NCBI GenBank assembly: GCA_011525445.1
Contig: WTGE01000396.1
Coordinates: 1 to 12,102 of the forward strand
DNA from: Synechococcus sp. CO36386bin_37
Lineage (GTDB): Bacteria; Cyanobacteriota; Cyanobacteriia; PCC-6307; Cyanobiaceae
DNA: 12,102 nucleotides
Direction: 5' to 3'
This document shows, piece by piece, positions 1 through 7,177 of the stretch. The translations under genes were made by a program, and so were the position numbers. The notes under the pieces were generated by a model. The model was not told the origin of the DNA and did not search any database. It saw only the letters and a list, made by a program, of their open reading frames with translations. Position 1 is the first letter of the stretch. Each line of letters opens with the position of its first letter.

Positions 1-96
1 GCTCACCACAGACTGGTGAAGCTGCCCCAAGGCTGAGCGAACAAACTCTGCAGGTAGTTCCTCGGTACCGATTTCAAGGAGGAATGTTGAGGGCAC
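1..96 (-). CDS. glyS: Glycyl-tRNA synthetase beta subunit, N-terminal fragment
   Basis: This is the first 32 codons of a gene that leaves the window at the left edge. It begins with GTG at 96-94 and reads MPSTFLLEIGTEELPAEFVR, then SALGQLHQSVVS. The FLLEIGTEELPAEFV start is the hallmark N-terminus of the beta subunit of the bacterial alpha2-beta2 glycyl-tRNA synthetase, the enzyme that charges tRNA-Gly with glycine in the cytoplasm. The reading frame is open to base 1. No purine-rich ribosome site precedes the GTG. The gene is divergent from sir with only 54 bp between the start codons. The identification rests on the N-terminal motif alone, but that motif is distinctive. Confidence 0.9.
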   Translation of the reverse strand, partial: MPSTFLLEIGTEELPAEFVRSALGQLHQSVVS

Positions 97-150
97 GCAG
101 GAGGCTCGAGCAGTTCGCAACTTTATTGGAAGCCGTTCGCTAGTTTCATA

Positions 151-1938
151 GTGTCGCCAGCAGCCGTATCAGTGAGTCAGCCAAGCGAAGTGTTTGCAGA
201 ACATGAAAATGCCGCTTCCGCGAAGCTACCGAAGGCGGAACAACGCAAGATCGACAGCCATTATCTGCGTGAACCCTTACTTACAGAGTTAAGCAATGAT
301 GCGCCCTATTTCAGCGAGGACGCACTGCAGATTCTGAAGTTTCACGGGAGTTATCAGCAAGACGATCGGGACAGGCGCGAGAAAGGTAAAGACAAGAGTT
401 GGCAAATGATGCTGCGATTGCGCAGCCCAGCTGGAAGGATTCCTGCCCAGCTTTACCTCGCCATGGATGAGCTGGCCGATCGCATCGGCGACGGCACCCT
501 TCGGGCAACCACGCGCCAGGCGTTTCAAATGCACGGCATTCCCAAAGCCGACCTCAAGGAGGTGATCGGCACGATCGTGCGCAATCTGGGCTCCACATTG
601 GCAGCCTGCGGAGACATCAACCGCAACGTGATGGCACCAGCTGCACCCTACGAAAGGGGCGCTTATCCAGCGGCACGGAAGCTTGCCGATGAGATTGCAG
701 ATCTGCTCAGCCCCGAAGCCGCGGAATCCTCCTTCCTGGATCTCTGGGTTGATGGTGATCTCAGCTATCGCATTCGCCCTTCCAAAGCTGTGAATTCAGC
801 ACGTTCACGCCAGCGTGAGGGTGGAGTGTTTTCAAAAAGCGAGAATGAACCTCTTTATGGGGACACCTATCTCCCGCGCAAATTCAAAGTTGCGGTAACC
901 GTTCCAGGCGACAATTCTGTCGATCTCCTCACTCAAGATATCGGTCTTGTGGCCTTCACCGATCCCTCTGGGACTCTCAAGGGCTGCAACGTTTATGTGG
1001 GAGGCGGTATGGGCCGAACCCACAACAAAGAGGAAACTTTTGCTCGCATTGCCGATCCACTCGGTTACGTGGAAGCGGAACACATCTTTGATCTAGTGCA
1101 ATCCATCCTCGCGCTGCAACGCGATCACGGTGACCGTCGATTGCGCCGTCATGCCCGCATGAAATATCTTCTCCAGGATCGAGGCATTGACTGGTTCCGA
1201 GACGAATTGAAAACTCGTTATTTCAAAAGCCGAATACAACAATTACGGAATGAACCTAAAGCCAAACTTGAGGATTACCTCGGCTGGCATCGCACCAAAG
1301 CAGGGCATTGGTTTGTAGGTATACCTCTTCTTTGCGGGAGAGTGAGTGGTGATTTCAAAATCGGATTAAGGCAAATTGTTGAAAAATTCCAAATAGAAAT
1401 CCGGCTCACACCTAATCAGGATCTGCTGCTTTGCAACATCGGCACCGCTCAGCGTCCAGCAATCCGCGAAGAACTTCAGGCGCTGGGCGTCGAACCAGGT
1501 GAGGGTCCAGCTCCCCTGGAGCGCCATGCCATCGCTTGTCCTGCCCTGCCAACCTGTGGTCTGGCGATCACAGAATCGGAGAGGGTTTTTCCATCCCTTC
1601 TCAACCGCCTTGAGACCCAGTTGACTGAACTCGAAATTGATAAATCGATCCTGGTTCGCATGACCGGTTGTCCCAATGGATGCGCTCGTCCCTACATGGC
1701 TGAGTTGGCTCTCGTTGGAAGTGGAGTTAATCAGTATCAACTCTGGCTTGGGGGAAGCGCCAATCTCCAACGACTGGCGCGTCCTTTTCTGCAGAAAATG
1801 CCCCTGGAAGACCTTGAAACGACTCTTGAACCTCTTCTATTGAGCTGGAAAGAGGCCGGAGGACGGCGTGGCTTCGGAGAACACATCACCAAGCTTGGTG
1901 ATGCAGCTGTTCAAGACATGCTCAAGTCTCAAGACTGA
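151..1938 (+). CDS. sir: Ferredoxin-dependent sulfite reductase
   Basis: A 595-aa assimilatory sulfite reductase, which reduces sulfite to sulfide with six electrons from ferredoxin in cysteine biosynthesis. The siroheme/[4Fe-4S] ligands are visible as CPALPTC (C463, C469) and GCPNGC (C507, C511); the last cysteine of such proteins bridges cluster and siroheme. The N-terminal half has the substrate-site motif LRATTRQAFQMHGI and the ferredoxin-nitrite/sulfite reductase layout of two repeated halves. The length and the plant/cyanobacterial-type sequence favour sulfite over nitrite reductase, although the two are homologous. The start is GTG at 151, and another GTG lies at 172; the first 30 residues are poorly conserved in character, so the exact start is uncertain. 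The gene is divergent from glyS. Its stop lies inside the 3' end of the minus-strand dipeptidase gene, so there is no room for a terminator between them. Confidence 0.93.
   Translation: MSPAAVSVSQPSEVFAEHENAASAKLPKAEQRKIDSHYLREPLLTELSNDAPYFSEDALQILKFHGSYQQDDRDRREKGKDKSWQMMLRLRSPAGRIPAQLYLAMDELADRIGDGTLRATTRQAFQMHGIPKADLKEVIGTIVRNLGSTLAACGDINRNVMAPAAPYERGAYPAARKLADEIADLLSPEAAESSFLDLWVDGDLSYRIRPSKAVNSARSRQREGGVFSKSENEPLYGDTYLPRKFKVAVTVPGDNSVDLLTQDIGLVAFTDPSGTLKGCNVYVGGGMGRTHNKEETFARIADPLGYVEAEHIFDLVQSILALQRDHGDRRLRRHARMKYLLQDRGIDWFRDELKTRYFKSRIQQLRNEPKAKLEDYLGWHRTKAGHWFVGIPLLCGRVSGDFKIGLRQIVEKFQIEIRLTPNQDLLLCNIGTAQRPAIREELQALGVEPGEGPAPLERHAIACPALPTCGLAITESERVFPSLLNRLETQLTELEIDKSILVRMTGCPNGCARPYMAELALVGSGVNQYQLWLGGSANLQRLARPFLQKMPLEDLETTLEPLLLSWKEAGGRRGFGEHITKLGDAAVQDMLKSQD
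1884..1903. repeat. 20-bp perfect palindrome in the 3' end of sir
   Basis: CATCACCAAGCTTGGTGATG is a perfect 20-bp inverted repeat. As RNA it could form an 8-bp stem with an AGCT loop on either strand. It lies within sir coding sequence, 33 nt before the TGA, and 18 nt beyond the stop codon of the minus-strand dipeptidase gene. That position would suit a transcript-end hairpin for the recG-dipeptidase transcript. No T-run follows on either strand, so it is not a canonical intrinsic terminator. The role is inferred; the palindrome itself is certain. Confidence 0.6.
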
Positions 1939-2662
1939 ACAGCCGTTGATCACGTCCATAAATCGCATGGTCCGCGTTGACGGTCCATGCCCAGAGTTGA
2001 TCACCAAAACTGAAATGCCACCATTCATTGGGATGGCGAACGAATCCCGCTTCAGTCATCACACAATGCAGCAGGCACCGTCGTTCGTGGAATAAAGCGG
2101 CCTCTCCATCGGGAGTTTCCTCTGCTTCTGCTGCATGGTGGAGGGGTAGGGATTCAGGTCCAATGGCATCGATTTCGCCACCCAAATCCAGCACCTCCTC
2201 GTTTGCATCCATCAAAGTCAGGTCCACAGCCGCACCCGTACTGTGAGGTGGTGGAGTGCATAAATCAGGGCTCGGTGGCGCCCAAAACCTGGAAACCTCT
2301 TCATGAACGCTGCTCAGCATGTCCTTCTGATCAGGATCATCGGAATCAATTCCTCGCCGTGAACACTCCTGCTTGACGGCTTGATGCACCATGAATGCCT
2401 GAACCGATAAGGGTCTCCAAGCATCAAAAACAGCCAAGCGCAGCGGCTGGCCTCCATCCTTCAGTGTCAACGTTGTGAGATGAACCTGGGCAGAGAGCAA
2501 ACGACTCCTGACCCCTTGACGAAGACAGAACGGATCACCGTTCCCATAGGGGGCTCCCAGTTCCACGTAGGGATGCGGCTCCAGGCAGTGCACAAGAGAC
2601 CGCAATGGTTGTACCGGTTCACCACAATCATGGATCGAAACGGTGTGCCATGGACGCTGCAT
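1922..2662 (-). CDS. D-alanyl-D-alanine dipeptidase, VanX-like (peptidase M15D)
   Basis: A 246-aa zinc peptidase of the VanX/DdpX family, which hydrolyses D-Ala-D-Ala. The zinc site is complete: HSTGAAVD (H140, D147) and EWWH (catalytic E213, ligand H216). The conserved arginine that stabilises the transition state is in FDAWRP (R83). I chose ATG at 2662 because the protein then starts MQRPWHTVSIHDCGEP, the usual family start; an ATG at 2701 would add 13 cysteine-rich residues not expected in the family. There is no signal peptide, so the protein is likely cytoplasmic, consistent with recovery of peptidoglycan-derived dipeptide rather than glycopeptide resistance (no vanH/vanA neighbours). 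It lies 70 bp downstream of recG on the same strand. Its last codons overlap the end of sir tail-to-tail by 17 bp. Confidence 0.88.
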   Translation of the reverse strand: MQRPWHTVSIHDCGEPVQPLRSLVHCLEPHPYVELGAPYGNGDPFCLRQGVRSRLLSAQVHLTTLTLKDGGQPLRLAVFDAWRPLSVQAFMVHQAVKQECSRRGIDSDDPDQKDMLSSVHEEVSRFWAPPSPDLCTPPPHSTGAAVDLTLMDANEEVLDLGGEIDAIGPESLPLHHAAEAEETPDGEAALFHERRCLLHCVMTEAGFVRHPNEWWHFSFGDQLWAWTVNADHAIYGRDQRLFSLET

Positions 2663-2732
2663 CGGTTTAAAACAGCAGATGCAAAGTGAGCAGGCTGCCA
2701 TGTCCTGGGAGGCATTGCAAAAGGCTCCAGCA

Positions 2733-5276
2733 CTAATTGAGCTGAACAGCCGCTGCAGCCCGCTTGCGCTGCTGTTCAAGAAGCACACGAATCTGTTCGT
2801 GGTTCTCGAGATCAGGATCCTCCTTCAGGATGCTTTCCGCCTCGTCCCGCGCTTCCTCCAGAACAGAGCCATCGTCCGACAGGCTGGCAAGTGCCAAATC
2901 TGGCAAGCCCGACTGGCGCGTCCCGAGCACCTGCCCAGGACCGCGAAACCGGAGATCCATCTCGGCAATTTCGAATCCATCATTGGAACGAACCAGAACT
3001 TCCAACCGTTGTCTGGCCAAGGGATTACGGCTGTCATTCACAAGCAGGCAATAGGAGGCAGCAGCGCCACGACCAACGCGTCCACGCAACTGATGCAACT
3101 GTGCAAGACCGAAGCGGTCGGCATGATCGATCACCATCACACTGGCTTCGGGGACATCCACCCCCACTTCCACAACCGTGGTCGATACGAGAATCTGAGT
3201 CGTTCCAATCGCAAAATCAGCGATCACAGACTGTTTGTCGGCACTGGCCAGTCGTCCATGTAGCAACCCAACACTGAACTGTGGAAACACTTCTTCCGAG
3301 AGCTGACGATGCACATCAACCGCTGAACGCAAGTCCACCTTTTCGGACTCTTCCACCAACGGAAGCACCACATACACCCGCTGCCCTTGAAGCACCTGCT
3401 CTCGAATGAGGTCATAGGCCTCGTCCCGATCCGAACTTTTCACAACCTGGGTGCGAATCGGGGTTCGCCCAGGAGGCAACTCATCAATTTGACTGCCATC
3501 CAAATCACCGTGAAGTGAAAGCGCCAGCGTGCGAGGAATCGGCGTGGCCGTCATGGTGAGCAAGTGAGGCTGTAAGCCCTTGTCAAGAAGGCGGTTGCGT
3601 TGGCGCACCCCAAAGCGATGTTGCTCATCAACCACCACCAGACCCAAGCGATCGAAGGCCACGGGATCTTCCAGGAGAGCATGGGTGCCCACAAGAATGC
3701 GCAGGTTGCCCCCAGCCAGATCATTCAAAATCTGGCGCCGTCTGCTGCGTGGTGTGGACCCGGTGAGCAACTCGACGGTGACATGCAGTGGGAGCAACCA
3801 GTTGCACAGACTTCGGTAGTGCTGAGCAGCCAACACTTCTGTCGGAGCCATGAAGGCTCCTTGCCAACCCGCTTCCACAGCCCGAAGTAACGCAGCGATC
3901 GCCACAACGGTTTTACCGCTGCCCACATCGCCTTGAACGAGGCGCGCCATCGGTTCAGGGCGCACAAGATCCTGTTCAATCTCCGAGAGCACACGCCGCT
4001 GTGCTCCCGTCAGCTCAAACGGCAGAAGGGATAAAAATCGACCCACCAAACCGTCCTGATCCAGATTCTTCGGAAGGACAGGAGCCGAACGTTGACGCAA
4101 GGCAGCTCGTCGCAGCATCAAGCTGAGTTGCAGCAATAGAAATTCATCAAAAACAAGACGGTGACGGGCTCGCTGCAACTCGTCCCTGCTGTCGGGTCGA
4201 TGGATGGCTACCAGGGCTTGATCGCGAGACAACAGGCCACGGGACTGACGACGTGCCGCCGGCAGTGGATCGGGCCAACGATGCGCTGCTGGCAAGACCG
4301 CTTCCACCAAGCTGCGAAAACGATCGGCAGTGAGACCTTCCGTGAGGGGATACACCGGCAGCAGCCTGCCAATTTGGCGAGAACGTAAAGGGGCATTGGC
4401 ACTCTCCATCACCTCGATCAAAGGATCTTGAAAGCTGATGCCATAGGGACCACTTTTCACCAAACCACTGACAGCCACAGTGGAACCGACGGGATACTGA
4501 CGAGTCTGACCGTGCAAATAAGCAGGGTTGCTGAAGCGTTTCCCCGCCAGGAAACGCGTCACTTTGATGCGACCTGTGGGGTCTTGAAGCTGGAGCTCAA
4601 TAATCGAGAGATTCGGATTGCGCGGGCTGGTGAAGCCATGGACTCGGCGCACCGTGGCAACAATTGTGGCGGTCTCCCCAGCTTCCAGCGCTTCAATTCT
4701 GCGCAAAGCGGAGTAATCCACATAGTCACGGGGATAGTGCTGGAGCAAATCCCGAACCAGAAGGAGCCCGAGGCTCGCCAGCCGCTCTGCCTGCTTGGGT
4801 CCAATGCCTCGAATCCTGGCCAGCGGCGATTCCAGATCAAACTCGAAGGGTATCGGCGCCGATCGGTTCGCTCTCTCATGTGTCGAGGACCTCGAAGACA
4901 CGGTGATCCGCGGTGGTGCCATCGGGGATGAGGGTTCAAGCCGACTGCGAAGACCGTGAAGCCATTGACGCGTCCCTGTAACCAGCCTTCTGCGTCCGGA
5001 ATCACTGAGTTCGGGATAAGAGGCAAACTCTCTCGCCAATGCTTGGAGACGGTCCCGACTGTCCTTGGGCAGCGGCACTGGTGGGGGTGTGGACAGTTGC
5101 CGACTCAAAAACGAATGAAAATGTTCCCTACGTCCCTGTAGATCAACAAATCCTCGTTCTGCTTCCAGAGACAGAGACTGCTGCAGAGGTCGCAACCAAG
5201 CCTGGACACAATCCAAGGCCTGACGATCAAGCGCCGGGCTTAGTGCTGACCTGTCGTCGGCGGATTGGGCCACCAC
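2733..5276 (-). CDS. recG: ATP-dependent DNA helicase RecG
   Basis: A superfamily 2 helicase that remodels stalled replication forks and branch-migrates recombination intermediates. With GTG at 5276 the product is 847 aa. An N-terminal extension of about 150 residues, absent from the ~690-aa E. coli protein but common in cyanobacteria, precedes a helix-hairpin-helix stretch (about 153-187, IRGIGPKQAERL) and the OB-fold wedge domain (about 205-290). Helicase motifs follow: Walker A GDVGSGKT (449-456), DEQH (550-553), TATP (576-579) and QLRGRVGRG (729-737). The translocation motif RGPGQVLGTRQSG begins near 778. An open frame extends to a TTG at 5315, but an AGGAGG at 5287-5292 sits 10 nt before tandem GTG codons (5276 and 5273), which favours GTG. 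The start overlaps the end of the upstream 390-aa gene by 37 nt, suggesting translational coupling. Confidence 0.95.
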   Translation of the reverse strand: MVAQSADDRSALSPALDRQALDCVQAWLRPLQQSLSLEAERGFVDLQGRREHFHSFLSRQLSTPPPVPLPKDSRDRLQALAREFASYPELSDSGRRRLVTGTRQWLHGLRSRLEPSSPMAPPRITVSSRSSTHERANRSAPIPFEFDLESPLARIRGIGPKQAERLASLGLLLVRDLLQHYPRDYVDYSALRRIEALEAGETATIVATVRRVHGFTSPRNPNLSIIELQLQDPTGRIKVTRFLAGKRFSNPAYLHGQTRQYPVGSTVAVSGLVKSGPYGISFQDPLIEVMESANAPLRSRQIGRLLPVYPLTEGLTADRFRSLVEAVLPAAHRWPDPLPAARRQSRGLLSRDQALVAIHRPDSRDELQRARHRLVFDEFLLLQLSLMLRRAALRQRSAPVLPKNLDQDGLVGRFLSLLPFELTGAQRRVLSEIEQDLVRPEPMARLVQGDVGSGKTVVAIAALLRAVEAGWQGAFMAPTEVLAAQHYRSLCNWLLPLHVTVELLTGSTPRSRRRQILNDLAGGNLRILVGTHALLEDPVAFDRLGLVVVDEQHRFGVRQRNRLLDKGLQPHLLTMTATPIPRTLALSLHGDLDGSQIDELPPGRTPIRTQVVKSSDRDEAYDLIREQVLQGQRVYVVLPLVEESEKVDLRSAVDVHRQLSEEVFPQFSVGLLHGRLASADKQSVIADFAIGTTQILVSTTVVEVGVDVPEASVMVIDHADRFGLAQLHQLRGRVGRGAAASYCLLVNDSRNPLARQRLEVLVRSNDGFEIAEMDLRFRGPGQVLGTRQSGLPDLALASLSDDGSVLEEARDEAESILKEDPDLENHEQIRVLLEQQRKRAAAAVQLN

Positions 5277-6412
5277 TGTTTTTGCACCTCCTGACTGGTG
5301 ACACGGCCCTGCCAATGCCGCTGTTGACGCACCATTGTGAGCAAATGACTTCGATGTTGGCGTAACCGATAGCGGCTATGTCGCAACGAAACATTGTCGT
5401 ACTCGAGGTCTGCAGGTTTGATCAACAGACTGAGAATTTCCAGGGGTTGATCCTGAGACGGTATGGGCAATGGAAGCTTGAGCCGAAGAAGATTGGACGG
5501 CGAGGGCAGGGCTTGCAATTGCCCTGCAAGCGCTGCATCCAGAAGCGTTGTTGGAAGAAGGCTGTTCACCAGTCCTGCTCTTAATAATTCAATGTTGAGA
5601 GCATGGGACAAATTGCGAATTCTTCGAGTCAGAGCCGCATCCTGTCCGTCCAACCAGATCACGAGATCCATCGGCATGGAGGGAAGCAAGGCTTCGTTCT
5701 GCTGACCGACCTGCCTCACGGATCCAGCCAGCTCCGTGATGTCGGAATCGGAGTTGGGGGGTTCAGCGGCAGGATCGCCCTGCTGCATCGCCTCACCGGC
5801 CATCAAAAACAGTGAGCGCAACAGATCCAGATTTGATGGGCTGCCTTCAGTCTCCGAGTCGGGGGGATCCTGAGCAGTCGGTTGCTGACCCTCAGAAAAG
5901 ACCGTGGAGGAATCTTGCGATTCTGCCTCTTGATCCGGTCGAGGCAACAACCCTTCGAGCAGATCAGGATGCTCAATGGGAGGGGTAAGACTGAGTTCGA
6001 TGCCATCATGATGAAGTGCAACCGATTCACGGTGCTCTGCTGACTGAAGGGATTGGTTCACCTCAAGTTGAGCCTGTTGGCGAAATTCCAATGATTCCTT
6101 CTGGAGACGCTTGGACAGATCCATGAGCTGCTCAATGGTCAGCAAGCTCATACAACGCTGAACGATGCCATCAAAAGTCTTTTGAAGACTTGACTGTTGT
6201 TGGGTGGAGAGTCGCGAAAGACGTTCCCCACGCTCACACAACACATACCCAACAGCATTGCGAACACTGGGAACCAACAACTCACGCACGAGTTGCAAAT
6301 AGAGCGCTTGCTCCCGATACAGCAAAGGAGCAAGTCGACGGCTTCGTTCCTGAAGCCGTCGCAGCTGTTCATTGGCGTCGTAGCCGCTCGTGAAATGTGT
6401 CTCAGCTGTCAA
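5240..6412 (-). CDS. Conserved-looking protein of unknown function between tsf and recG
   Basis: I do not recognise a named family in this 390-aa protein. Residues about 12-128 are almost entirely predicted helix, rich in Q, L, R and E (ANEQLRRLQERSRRLAPLLY at the start), and could form coiled coils. Residues about 140-240 are acidic, P/S/E/Q-rich and probably disordered. Residues about 245-375 form a second basic, helical block (PMDLVIWLDGQ at its start) ending in an R/Q/H-rich tail. There is no signal peptide, membrane span or enzyme motif. The start is TTG at 6412, only 2 nt after the tsf stop, and no other early start codon fits. The 3' end overlaps recG. The packing implies co-translation with tsf and recG. 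I recall this slot being occupied in other marine Synechococcus, but that is memory, not a search. The two-block design suggests a binding or scaffold role, which is inference. Confidence 0.8.
   Translation of the reverse strand: MTAETHFTSGYDANEQLRRLQERSRRLAPLLYREQALYLQLVRELLVPSVRNAVGYVLCERGERLSRLSTQQQSSLQKTFDGIVQRCMSLLTIEQLMDLSKRLQKESLEFRQQAQLEVNQSLQSAEHRESVALHHDGIELSLTPPIEHPDLLEGLLPRPDQEAESQDSSTVFSEGQQPTAQDPPDSETEGSPSNLDLLRSLFLMAGEAMQQGDPAAEPPNSDSDITELAGSVRQVGQQNEALLPSMPMDLVIWLDGQDAALTRRIRNLSHALNIELLRAGLVNSLLPTTLLDAALAGQLQALPSPSNLLRLKLPLPIPSQDQPLEILSLLIKPADLEYDNVSLRHSRYRLRQHRSHLLTMVRQQRHWQGRVTSQEVQKQWWPNPPTTGQH
5287..5292 (-). promoter_or_regulatory. Strong Shine-Dalgarno site for recG
   Basis: The minus strand reads AGGAGG here, 10 nt before the GTG at 5276 and inside the coding region of the upstream gene. 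It is the clearest ribosome binding site I noticed in the window, and it decides the recG start in favour of GTG over the upstream TTG at 5315. Confidence 0.6.
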
Positions 6413-6414
6413 AA

Positions 6415-7071
6415 TCAGCCATTCGTCATCGAGGCCACTTCCGTCGCAAAATCCACCTGTTCGATTTCAATGCCCTCGCCCAGGGTATAGCGGGTAAACC
6501 GTCGAACCTTGACATTTTCACCGATCTTTCCGGCAACCTCCTTCACCAGGTCAGCTACGGACATGGAACTGTCACGAATGAACGGTTGATCCAGAAGGGA
6601 CAACTCCTTCAGACGTTTACCAATGCGACCCTCCACAATCTTGACCTTCATCTGCTCTGGCTTGCCGTCGAGATCATCGCGTCCCATTTCGATTGATTTT
6701 TCACGATCGATGATGTTCTGGGGGATGTCATCAGTGCAGACGTATTCCACATTGGGACAGGCTGCGATTTGCATCGAAACATCACGAAGCAGTCCTTGGA
6801 AGAGATCGCCACGGGCAACGAAATCCGTCTCACAATTGAGTTCAAGGAGCACACCAACACGCGCTCCTGTGTGGATGTAACTACCGATCGCCCCCTCTGC
6901 AGCAGCACGACCAGATTTTTTCTCGGCACTTGCAATGCCCTTCTGACGAAGCCACTCAATGGCTTTCGTTGTATCGCCACTGGTTTCCGCCAGGGCTTTT
7001 TTGCAATCCATCATTCCTGCGCCGGTCTTGTCGCGCAGTTCTTTAACCAGCTTGGCTGAAACGGCCGCCAT
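6415..7071 (-). CDS. tsf: Elongation factor Ts
   Basis: EF-Ts, the guanine-nucleotide exchange factor that releases GDP from EF-Tu in the cytoplasm. The 218-aa product carries the N-terminal UBA-like signature [16 protein letters not shown] (12-27) and the EF-Tu-contacting motif TDFVAR (82-87), whose Asp-Phe pair disrupts the EF-Tu magnesium site. It is shorter than the ~283-aa E. coli protein, as is usual for cyanobacteria, where part of the C-terminal dimerisation region is missing. The ATG at 7071 has no purine-rich ribosome site; instead three pyrimidine-rich repeats end exactly at the start codon. It lies 99 bp downstream of rpsB, the classical rpsB-tsf arrangement, and 2 nt upstream of the unknown 390-aa gene. 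Confidence 0.97.
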   Translation of the reverse strand: MAAVSAKLVKELRDKTGAGMMDCKKALAETSGDTTKAIEWLRQKGIASAEKKSGRAAAEGAIGSYIHTGARVGVLLELNCETDFVARGDLFQGLLRDVSMQIAACPNVEYVCTDDIPQNIIDREKSIEMGRDDLDGKPEQMKVKIVEGRIGKRLKELSLLDQPFIRDSSMSVADLVKEVAGKIGENVKVRRFTRYTLGEGIEIEQVDFATEVASMTNG

Positions 7072-7108
7072 GAGGAGATCTAGTGGAGAGGTCTAAGGGG
7101 AGGTCTAG
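7072..7108 (-). repeat. Three 12-nt pyrimidine-rich tandem repeats in the tsf leader
   Basis: On the minus (mRNA) strand the tsf leader reads CTAGACCTCCCC (7108-7097), TTAGACCTCTCC (7096-7085), one extra A, then CTAGATCTCCTC (7083-7072), immediately followed by ATG. The three copies differ at three or four positions. The leader therefore holds CCUCC-like, anti-Shine-Dalgarno-like tracts rather than a Shine-Dalgarno site. Pyrimidine-rich leaders can be bound by ribosomal protein S1, which would fit SD-independent starts in cyanobacteria; that link is inference. Confidence 0.6.
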
Positions 7109-7114
7109 AAGAAT

Positions 7115-7141
7115 GCCGCTACGGCGTAACGTCGTAGCGGC
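7115..7141 (-). promoter_or_regulatory. GC-rich hairpin in the rpsB-tsf spacer
   Basis: The arms GCCGCTACG (7115-7123) and CGTAGCGGC (7133-7141) form a perfect 9-bp stem with a 9-nt loop in the minus-strand transcript. It lies 30 nt after the rpsB stop and 43 nt before the tsf ATG. The sequence after it in the transcript is AUUCUUCUAG, not a U-run, so it may be an attenuator, a partial terminator or an RNA-processing/stability element that sets the ratio of S2 to EF-Ts. The stem is certain; the role is inferred. Confidence 0.5.
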
Positions 7142-7160
7142 CCTAATAACAATTGTCTGG

Positions 7161-7177
7161 GAGCTGATAATCAGCTC
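7161..7177 (-). promoter_or_regulatory. Small hairpin containing the rpsB stop codon
   Basis: GAGCTGA / TCAGCTC is a 7-bp inverted repeat with a 3-nt loop. In the transcript the rpsB UGA stop (7173-7171) lies in its 5' arm. It stands 19 nt before the GC-rich hairpin at 7115-7141, so the rpsB transcript end carries two hairpins in tandem. It could protect the rpsB message end or affect read-through into tsf; this is inference. Confidence 0.4.

Noticed and set aside
1366..1770. 134-aa minus-strand open frame antisense to sir
   Set aside because: It is opposite the siroheme cysteine motifs of Sir and has no protein-like features of its own.
1922..2662. Glycopeptide-resistance VanX
   Set aside because: There are no vanH, vanA or vanRS neighbours and the setting is a core cyanobacterial locus, so a metabolic dipeptidase is more likely.
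2663..2788. Longer N-terminus for the dipeptidase, starting at GTG 2788 or ATG 2701
   Set aside because: The added residues are Cys-rich and unlike the family. The GTG would overlap recG by 56 bp, while ATG 2662 gives the usual RPW...DCGEP start.
2643..3263. 206-aa plus-strand open frame antisense to recG
   Set aside because: It lies opposite clear RecG helicase motifs, shows no recognisable protein features, and looks like a codon-bias shadow.
3895..3902. HIP1-like octamer GCGATCGC
   Set aside because: I noticed only this one copy, inside recG coding sequence, so there is no enrichment to interpret.
4428..4931. 167-aa plus-strand open frame antisense to recG
   Set aside because: It is opposite the wedge-domain coding region, with no motif, no ribosome site and a low-complexity translation.
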